NCBI GenBank assembly: GCA_002238415.1
Contig: MPMI01000002.1
Span: 161,053 to 225,052, forward strand
DNA from: Desulfurellaceae bacterium bin18
GTDB lineage: Bacteria > Desulfobacterota > Binatia > Bin18
DNA length: 64,000 nt
Direction: 5' to 3'
Shown here: piece after piece, positions 58,201 to 64,000 of the stretch
Numbering within the stretch: position 1 is the first letter of the stretch
How the letters are laid out: each line of letters begins with the position of its first letter
Program-made: the position numbers and the translations under genes
Notes under the pieces: model-generated
Databases searched by the model: none
What the model was told of the DNA's origin: nothing
Seen by the model: the letters and a program-made list of their open reading frames with translations, nothing else

Positions 58201-61014
58201 TCAGGGAACGACTTTTTTGAGCAATTGGAGGCTGACGTGAGGGTCCTGGTAGGGGCCGCTGACCTGAAACGGCAGTGCCGTGAGTCTGTCGGTGCTCTGG
58301 GCGAGCAGTTTGCCCGCCAACGGCACCTTTTCAACCACACTCGTAAGACCGCGCAGCGGAATAACCTCGGCCGTGATATCAAGCACTTTCTGCCGTAAGT
58401 TCACCCGACCTCGGGCGTCCAGGCGCACGGCCTCTCCGATGAGAGACAGGTTCTCGGTGGTGAGTTGCCCGTGTTTCACGACAACATCTCCGGTCAGCGA
58501 AGAAAAGGGCAGCCCTTCGCGGGGGAACTGCGGCAACGAAAAACTGAGCAGGCTTTGCAGACTGACGGCGGTCCAGAGCCGAACGAGAATCGGGAGTTGC
58601 TGGGCAACACCGTCTTGAACTGAGAGCGTCAATGTCCCATCCCATTCCTCTGGATCGTCCCAGAACTCCCAATTGACAACCTCGATGTCGCCGCTGGCAT
58701 CTAAGGTACCTGAGAGGGTATCGGTTGGATGGCCAAGCGCGCCAAAAAAATCTGCCGCATCAACCTGACTCGCCTGCGGTGCGAATGAGAGGGCGGACGA
58801 GTCAAGCCAGAACGTCCCTTCGCCTTGGAGATCGCCGGCTGAGACACCGGCTTCTTCGAGGCGAAAATCGACCTGACGTTCATGCCGGTAGACAGAAGCC
58901 CGGACCGGCGCCGCGGTAAACGTCTTATATTGCACTCGGTCGCAGTGGACATCGACACGTATCTTGTTCTGTTCTGTTGCCTCTTTCTTCTCTGACCGAA
59001 CGGCATTAGGGATCAAGACCGAGTCGAAATCCAGATCATCACACTCCACGGTGACATCCAGCTCTAGGGGCTCAAGGCTTCGCACTTCACCCGAGCCCGT
59101 CACTCCAGCACCGGACAGGCTGCCCTGCTCGATCACAAATCTACCCTGCTGTCCGCCCCAAGAGAATTGTCCGCGCATGATATCGAGCGGTTCAAAGAAC
59201 GACAGCACATCCACACGGGCCTGACTCAGAACAATACTCCCCTCAGTTTCCAGGAGGTGACTTTCCGGACCGAACCAAGCATCCACCCGCCCACTGATCT
59301 GTCCGTAGTGTGGTTGCACCACCGCATCAGCAAGCAGCGGAATAACGTCCTGGATGGTCGCCTGTGGAATGGAGAGAGTCACGCGTCCTTGCTGCGAGGC
59401 CGTGAAAGGACGCTCAATCGTCCCCTCAAGCATCCCAACAGAGGTCCCAATACGAAAACGGATATCCCGCAATGAGGCCAATTCCGGCGTGAGGTGGACG
59501 GCGCCATTCACCTCAGACACAGCTAGCCCCCACTCGGGGAGGACGCCTCCGGCTGAACGCCATTCCACCCTCGCTGAGTACGAGCTTTGGCTTTTCTTAT
59601 CGGGAGGAATCTGTGCACTCAACCGAATATCAGCGTGGCCCGACGGCTGCTGCACTGCTTGCCTGTATGCCTCTCGTTCTTCGCTCGGCACAAATGAGAG
59701 CAGAGGATCCAGATCATCGGCCAGGTTTATCTGCGCAGCAAGGTTTACCGTGAGCGTTGGCGAATTTTTTGAGAAGAGCGGCGCCCAATCAGCGCTCAAA
59801 TTCGTCAGCTCAGAAGACTTTCCGTACGAGCCCTTCAGTTTCGAGGCACGCAGTTGACCAGCCTGCAAATGAAGCTGCCCTGAGGTCAAATGAACCGGGG
59901 TATTGGTCTTTCCGAACCGACCTTGCAGCTCCTCAATCGTGGCGTTGAAGGTGAGTGATTCCGGACTTTGGGCCAGGTTTTCGAGCAGCCCAGCTATCGG
60001 TGCGACCACCAACCATGAGGAAGCATACGCTGGATTATCCCAGCGCAAATTGGTCATGCCGATTCTTCCCTTCTCAACTGTCAGTTGTGAAAAACGGGCC
60101 TCTCGGACGCTCACTAAACCCGAGACGTTCGTACTCGTATTCGCTTCCCCGGCATACTTCCCGGAAAAGTCCACGTGCGCCGAAGGCCAATTCGCGCCGA
60201 ACCACGCACCCAACTCATGGACGGCAACATCCTGGAGACGAATGTCTCCTTGCCATACTGCTGGAGATGCGTCCGGTGTCGGCTGCCAGTGTGTAGCGCG
60301 AGAGCGGAGCGTCAACTGTCCCACCTCCCCGTTCTGCCCCAGGTTCGCACCCAACCGCGCCTCTACTCTGCCATCCGGCTCCAGAGAAAGCCGCAGATGC
60401 GCGCGGGTGAAGACCAGGGGAACTTCAGCAGATGCCTGCTGAAAGACAAACGTCGCATCTTCCAAGACAAGTTGGTGGACCAGCAGTTGAGGCGAAAACC
60501 AGAGATTGGCATCGGACGGAGTTTCTTCAGCGTCTTGGGCAGGCGGCTTCACCTGGCGAGAGAACAGGCGTGCAACCGGAGCGACCGGTTCGGCATTCGA
60601 TGTCGGCCGCATGAACTGGACGCTCGGCTTTAAGAAGAATATCTGGCGAAAGAGGAGCTGTCCGCGCAAGAGCGCTTTGGGATCAAGCACCAGATCAATG
60701 CGTTCGGCCGTCACAAAGGGAGCGGTGCTACCGTACTCTTGCATACTGACCGTCTGAAACTGAACCCCCACCCCCTGCCGAAAGGAGAGCGTACTTGATG
60801 CAATCTCCACCTCTGCGCGTAAGAACCGTTCCAGTTCCTGTTCAAGGAAGGCGACATAGCGCTGCTCGGATAAGAACCAGCCAGCGAGTAAAAGTCCCAG
60901 CAGGACACCACTCAACCCAAGGGCGACCAGACCCAGCGTCAGTCGCCGGAGTCCCCGTAGATAGCGAAATATTCGGGGTCGTCGTTCTTCCGTCCCCGTC
61001 TCAGCTTGGGCCAT
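58201..61014 (-). CDS. AsmA-family envelope protein
   Basis: A 937-residue protein anchored by one N-terminal membrane helix (LVALGLSGVLLGLLLAGWFL), with a large periplasmic beta-rich body. A DUF3971/AsmA-like C-terminus (GLPFSSLTGDVVVKHGQLTT, IPLRGLTSVVEKVPLAGKLL) is visible. Family members (AsmA, TamB, YhdP) form bridge-like grooves that carry phospholipids to the outer membrane. It ends 29 nt from the acyl-CoA-dehydrogenase-like gene, convergent. The ATG has a weak ribosome site. Confidence 0.85.
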   Translation of the reverse strand: MAQAETGTEERRPRIFRYLRGLRRLTLGLVALGLSGVLLGLLLAGWFLSEQRYVAFLEQELERFLRAEVEIASSTLSFRQGVGVQFQTVSMQEYGSTAPFVTAERIDLVLDPKALLRGQLLFRQIFFLKPSVQFMRPTSNAEPVAPVARLFSRQVKPPAQDAEETPSDANLWFSPQLLVHQLVLEDATFVFQQASAEVPLVFTRAHLRLSLEPDGRVEARLGANLGQNGEVGQLTLRSRATHWQPTPDASPAVWQGDIRLQDVAVHELGAWFGANWPSAHVDFSGKYAGEANTSTNVSGLVSVREARFSQLTVEKGRIGMTNLRWDNPAYASSWLVVAPIAGLLENLAQSPESLTFNATIEELQGRFGKTNTPVHLTSGQLHLQAGQLRASKLKGSYGKSSELTNLSADWAPLFSKNSPTLTVNLAAQINLADDLDPLLSFVPSEEREAYRQAVQQPSGHADIRLSAQIPPDKKSQSSYSARVEWRSAGGVLPEWGLAVSEVNGAVHLTPELASLRDIRFRIGTSVGMLEGTIERPFTASQQGRVTLSIPQATIQDVIPLLADAVVQPHYGQISGRVDAWFGPESHLLETEGSIVLSQARVDVLSFFEPLDIMRGQFSWGGQQGRFVIEQGSLSGAGVTGSGEVRSLEPLELDVTVECDDLDFDSVLIPNAVRSEKKEATEQNKIRVDVHCDRVQYKTFTAAPVRASVYRHERQVDFRLEEAGVSAGDLQGEGTFWLDSSALSFAPQASQVDAADFFGALGHPTDTLSGTLDASGDIEVVNWEFWDDPEEWDGTLTLSVQDGVAQQLPILVRLWTAVSLQSLLSFSLPQFPREGLPFSSLTGDVVVKHGQLTTENLSLIGEAVRLDARGRVNLRQKVLDITAEVIPLRGLTSVVEKVPLAGKLLAQSTDRLTALPFQVSGPYQDPHVSLQLLKKVVP

Positions 61015-61022
61015 GCTTACGT

Positions 61023-61856
61023 CTATTCAGTCATACCGGTAGGAGGTTCATCAGCGACGAAGGCGCGAATAGTTTGGAAATACTGTTGCCCGGCGACTCC
61101 GTACAGGCCGACATGCTTCCCCCCTGGAATTGGATAAAACTGCTTGGGTGAAGGAGCCAGTTCATACAGGTCGCGGCCCTGCTGAAAGGGCACAACCTGA
61201 TCTTGGCTGCCATGAATAATAAGTAGTGGCACCCTGAGTTTTGGAATAAGTCGGGCTGAGTTGAGATCGTCTTTCACCACGAAGGCCAGGGGTGGCAGCA
61301 CGATTTGTCCCATCGCGTGCAGGGAGTAAAACGGGGCTTCCAGAATCATGCGCTCCGGGCGCACCTCCAGTGCGGGCTCAACCGCAAGGGCAATCGCGAC
61401 CGCGCAGCCCAGGGATTCGCCAAAGAAGACGAGTTGCTTTCCTTTGCTCCAGCCCCGTTCTTGAACGAGTCGGATAGCGGCCCGGCCATCGGATATGATG
61501 CCGGGAATCGACGGACGACCATGACTCAGACCGTAGCCCTGGTAGTCAAACAGCAGGTGACTGCCGCCAACATGAGTATGCATCAAATAGGCGTGCTCTA
61601 ATCGATTCTGGATATTGCCGCCATTGCCGTGAAACCAGATAAAGACGGCGTCTCCCGGACCGGGGATATACCAGCCGTGTAAGAGCCGCCCATGCTCTCC
61701 TCCAAAGCGAACGTCCTCGTAGGCCAGCCCATGGGCGGCGGGCGTGACGTTGACAGTCGGGCTGGGATGGAAAAGGAGAGCGTTCTTCAGCCATTCAACC
61801 GGAGCGACGAGCGTCGAGGCCAAAAAGGCGCTCCAGCCGAGGACGGTCTGCGTCAT
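61023..61856 (-). CDS. alpha/beta hydrolase, membrane-anchored (BEM46/YfhR-like)
   Basis: A 277-residue hydrolase. An N-terminal hydrophobic segment (LGWSAFLASTLVAPVEWL) is followed by the alpha/beta core with WFHGNGGNIQNR (oxyanion HGN), nucleophile elbow GESLG, and later aspartate and histidine in IHGSQDQVVPF and GGKHVGLY. Substrate unknown. I use the ATG at 61856; a GTG three codons earlier is possible. It lies 8 nt before the AsmA gene in transcription order. Confidence 0.85.
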   Translation of the reverse strand: MTQTVLGWSAFLASTLVAPVEWLKNALLFHPSPTVNVTPAAHGLAYEDVRFGGEHGRLLHGWYIPGPGDAVFIWFHGNGGNIQNRLEHAYLMHTHVGGSHLLFDYQGYGLSHGRPSIPGIISDGRAAIRLVQERGWSKGKQLVFFGESLGCAVAIALAVEPALEVRPERMILEAPFYSLHAMGQIVLPPLAFVVKDDLNSARLIPKLRVPLLIIHGSQDQVVPFQQGRDLYELAPSPKQFYPIPGGKHVGLYGVAGQQYFQTIRAFVADEPPTGMTE

Positions 61857-61915
61857 GCTTATCACGGTATATTTACCCCGCTGGCGAGGGCCGAAGAGAA
61901 GCGTGCGAGCTGTTC

Positions 61916-62377
61916 CTATGCTTTCTCGTTGTGGCGGGCCGGGCGCTTCTTCTTTTGATATAAACCACTCCGCCCTTCCAACAAATCACGTTGAGCCAAC
62001 CCTTCTTCTGGACTGCCCCGGCCACTCACAAAGCCATAGCTGGCCTGCACGAACTCGTCGATCTTGTCTTCGTCCGTCAAGGTCCCTGCACTGAGCGCCA
62101 GATATTCCCGCATCACAAACTCCCCACCACCGGGATGAAAAAGGTCTCCAGCCCGACTGGCACTCGCGGAAATCAGCTGCATGGCCGGGAGTTTCAAGGC
62201 CAAGTCTTCACCCAGGAGAAAAGAAAAGGGATTACCATTGGCGTAGTAGCACAAGCCACCAAACATGCGTCGCTGCGTGACCCCCGTCAGTCCCAAACGC
62301 GCAATGGCTTCATCTAAAGTCAACTGATGACGTGGCGGCGGACGTTTTGCCTTTTGCTTTGCTGTCTTTTGTGCCAT
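61916..62377 (-). CDS. TfoX N-terminal-domain protein
   Basis: A 153-residue protein whose core (residues 16-115) matches the TfoX N-terminal fold: VTQRRMFGGLCYYANGNPFSFLL and FVMREYLALSAG. A lysine-rich head and tail flank it. True TfoX regulates competence in gammaproteobacteria, but single-domain members like this one have unproven roles. Confidence 0.82.
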   Translation of the reverse strand: MAQKTAKQKAKRPPPRHQLTLDEAIARLGLTGVTQRRMFGGLCYYANGNPFSFLLGEDLALKLPAMQLISASASRAGDLFHPGGGEFVMREYLALSAGTLTDEDKIDEFVQASYGFVSGRGSPEEGLAQRDLLEGRSGLYQKKKRPARHNEKA

Positions 62378-62426
62378 GGCGGTCGAGACCGAGGGGTGAG
62401 ACAGAGCGGATACACGCGAATGCGGT

Positions 62427-62903
62427 CTATAAGAGCCCCTGCGAACCCTCTCCCTCCATCACGGTTCCGGGGGCGATTACCAGCCCCAATCCGACCAATA
62501 TCCAGAGCAGGACAATGCCGCATACAATCCCTATAGCAATTGCGCTCCAGTACGATGCAAGCTCACCACCTTGTTGGAGGTGCAAGACAAGAGCCCGCCC
62601 CTGCAGACGAGTCGCGAGGAAATACATGACAAACACCTGGAGACCAACCAGGAGCGCCTCAATCATACGTTGCTCTTGCGGTATCAATCTGCTGAGGAGC
62701 AACGAGCCTACCGTCAGCATTCCTGTCCAGATGAAAATATCCCGAATAGCACGGGGTTGAGACAGTCTCCGGCAATTCATTGACAGCAGGACACCCCCGG
62801 CAAGGGGAGAACCGAGGAAGGTGGCTAAGACAACGGCCCACACAGAATAGAGAGGCTCCTGCGAGGTATTCGTCCTGGAGTTGGGTAGATCAGTCGGCGG
62901 CAT
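62427..62903 (-). CDS. four-helix membrane protein of unknown function
   Basis: A 158-residue protein with about four hydrophobic segments (LYSVWAVVLATFLGSPLAGGVLL, then FIWTGMLTVGSLLLSRL, then LLVGLQVFVMYFLA, then AIAIGIVCGIVLLWILVGLG). No family is recognised. ATG at 62903 has GAGAGG upstream; a longer frame exists. Confidence 0.6.
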   Translation of the reverse strand: MPPTDLPNSRTNTSQEPLYSVWAVVLATFLGSPLAGGVLLSMNCRRLSQPRAIRDIFIWTGMLTVGSLLLSRLIPQEQRMIEALLVGLQVFVMYFLATRLQGRALVLHLQQGGELASYWSAIAIGIVCGIVLLWILVGLGLVIAPGTVMEGEGSQGLL

Positions 62904-63077
62904 GGCACCTCTCCACAAAAGATATCCATCGGTCACGGTTAACGCCCGAAGGCGCTCTGAGGCTACCCTTTGCCCCAGGACAATTCAACTGAGTACGACA
63001 CCGGTGCTCGTGCGTGTATTTGCTTCCTCACCACGGGCTATGCCACACTCAGGGTCTGCCGTCCAGGAGGCCAGTGT

Positions 63078-63212
63078 ATGGCAAGAGACATAATCATTTG
63101 GAGTTTCGGGGCCCTTGGCTGGCCGCATGTGGGACTTGGGCGAGACGAAGATTCCGCGCTCGGTCGAGATGGGCCGTTCGGCCCAGACTCCAGCAATGCG
63201 TTTGAGGACTAA
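63078..63212 (+). CDS. candidate 44-residue small protein
   Basis: ATG at 63078 is preceded, with 7-nt spacing, by a perfect AGGAGG. The 44-residue product begins MARDIIIWSFGALGW and ends in an acidic Gly/Pro-rich tail (GRDGPFGPDSSNAFED). No family is recognised. It is on the plus strand opposite its neighbours. The ribosome site is its main support. Confidence 0.35.
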   Translation: MARDIIIWSFGALGWPHVGLGRDEDSALGRDGPFGPDSSNAFED

Positions 63213-63274
63213 AGCACGATGCGGGAGAGTAGTCGCTCGGTGGAGGTCACGAGGATTTGACTGGAGAGGTCACC

Positions 63275-63325
63275 AGGTGGAAGCGTCCAGCCGGAACAGT
63301 GAGGACCGTCCAGACGCTTCCACCT
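63275..63325 (-). terminator. 13-bp perfect hairpin after the solute-binding protein gene
   Basis: AGGTGGAAGCGTC / GACGCTTCCACCT with a 25-nt loop, 8 bp beyond the stop of the minus-strand solute-binding protein gene. No T tract, so it is a terminator-like or mRNA-protecting structure. Confidence 0.5.
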
Positions 63326-63333
63326 GAAGTCAA

Positions 63334-64000
63334 CTATTCAAAGGATTCATCGCACGCAGCAACGGTTTCAGGATCGGTCGCGACTTGGTCGGCCCACTCA
63401 CGGGTCTGGAACCAATACTGGCTGCGCTGTTCGAGCCAGCCGCTAGCCGTGTTGGCCGCGATCCAGGTATTGAAGAAATTCAAGGTATCGAGGTCCCCTT
63501 TCCGCACGGCTATCGCTCCCACTTCCGAGGCAAACGGCTCCTCGAAGGGCAGATTCAGGGTCTCCGGGTGAGCCTCAACCCACGTGGTCCGCGTCGTCGC
63601 GAACGCCGCAGCAGCATGGGCGTCACCGGCGACGACTGCCTGGAGGACAGCGGTAGGGGTATCAAAGAGCAGGAGCATGGCATCAGGAAAAGTATTCTCG
63701 ACAAAAACCACGGACGAGGCTCCCCGACGGGTCGCAATCGTGACATCGGAACTGTTGAAATCCGCCAGCGTTGCCAGGGCTGCGGTTTGCTCTGTATTCG
63801 CCACGAGATAGACACCGCTGGAGTTGTATGGTGACGTGAAATTGACCCTGAGATTGCGTTCCGGTAGGATCGTCATCCCGCTGATAATGACGTCAAACTG
63901 CTCAGCAATCAGTTCCGAGATGATATAGTTCCAGTTCGTCCGGGCAAATTCGATCTCCACCCCCATGTCCGCGGCCACTCTTTTCGCCACATCAATCTCG
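63334..64000 (-). CDS. family 3 extracellular solute-binding protein, 5-prime truncated
   Basis: At least 218 residues of a periplasmic binding protein of an amino acid ABC transporter type. IISELIAEQFDVIISGMTILPERNLRVNFTSPY and ATRRGASSVVFVENTF are SBP family 3 hallmarks. The frame is open through the window edge (an EIDVAKRV-like stretch, as in GFDVDVAKAI of relatives), so the signal peptide and N-terminus lie beyond 64000. Transporter genes are not in the window. Confidence 0.88.
   Translation of the reverse strand, partial: EIDVAKRVAADMGVEIEFARTNWNYIISELIAEQFDVIISGMTILPERNLRVNFTSPYNSSGVYLVANTEQTAALATLADFNSSDVTIATRRGASSVVFVENTFPDAMLLLFDTPTAVLQAVVAGDAHAAAAFATTRTTWVEAHPETLNLPFEEPFASEVGAIAVRKGDLDTLNFFNTWIAANTASGWLEQRSQYWFQTREWADQVATDPETVAACDESFE

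Larger units (their letters stand above)
62904..63333. other. 430-bp region with little annotated sequence
   Basis: Between the membrane protein and the solute-binding protein genes. It holds the short ORF at 63078 and the hairpin at 63275; elsewhere I see nothing firm. Direct repeat GGTCAC appears at about 63245 and 63268. Confidence 0.35.

Overview
The window is a 64 kb stretch of a Gram-negative bacterial chromosome, dense in genes. A Tol-Pal system, lipoproteins with lipoboxes, RseP, HtrA and an AsmA-like protein show an outer membrane. Glutathione synthase plus a class III (glutathione-dependent) formaldehyde dehydrogenase show glutathione chemistry. IspH points to the MEP isoprenoid pathway, and sucCD with mdh point to a TCA cycle. 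I cannot assign a species. The mix (Deltaproteobacteria-like gene orders, a long plant/cyanobacterial-type IspH, LLM flavin and acyl-CoA-dehydrogenase-like oxidases) would fit an uncultured proteobacterium-like lineage such as Tectomicrobia/Entotheonella or relatives, but this is inference only.

Layout: 1-2.5 kb holds a divergent pair, a luciferase-like flavin monooxygenase (-) and a metallo-beta-lactamase-fold lactonase-like enzyme (+). From 2.66 to 32.45 kb almost everything lies on the minus strand in transcription order tolQ-tolR-tolA-tolB-pal-cpoB, ribF-rluD, rho, rpsB-tsf-pyrH-frr-uppS-cdsA-rseP-tsaB, mdh-sucC-sucD, a TPR protein, ndk, rlmN-mtnP-pfkB kinase, glycosyltransferase, UDP-glucuronate decarboxylase, sugar epimerase, lepA-lepB, and a lone PilB/GspE-type ATPase. 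From 32.68 to 42.86 kb the plus strand carries gap-tpiA-secG (without pgk), an FAD monooxygenase, tRNA-Leu(GAG), a fused double-domain M16 peptidase, prmA-rsmE, gshB and a queuosine-precursor transporter.

From 42.9 to 46.0 kb is an accessory island downstream of a glycosyltransferase and tRNA-Phe(GAA). It holds iterated transposon-end-like motifs, two short ORF remnants, a secreted-protein gene split by an 11-bp tandem duplication, a large imperfect palindrome, a strong terminator with no gene before it, and a DUF433/DUF5615 toxin-antitoxin-like pair. From 46 to 64 kb come a sodium:solute symporter with DUF4212 and CBS partners, a cupin, VanZ-like and DUF711 proteins, a winged-helix protein, a HEAT-repeat protein with HtrA protease, a VOC protein with IspH, frmA, an acyl-CoA-dehydrogenase-like oxidase, AsmA, an alpha/beta hydrolase, a TfoX-like protein, a small membrane protein and a truncated solute-binding protein at the right edge.

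Most notable observations: a UDP-glucuronate decarboxylase whose only sensible start is an AUC codon behind a strong Shine-Dalgarno; the 11-bp duplication that exactly explains a broken reading frame; iterated 20-bp CCTAATTT units resembling an orphan transposon end; loss of two of four structural-zinc cysteines in FrmA; and an 11-nt homopolymer inside tolA.
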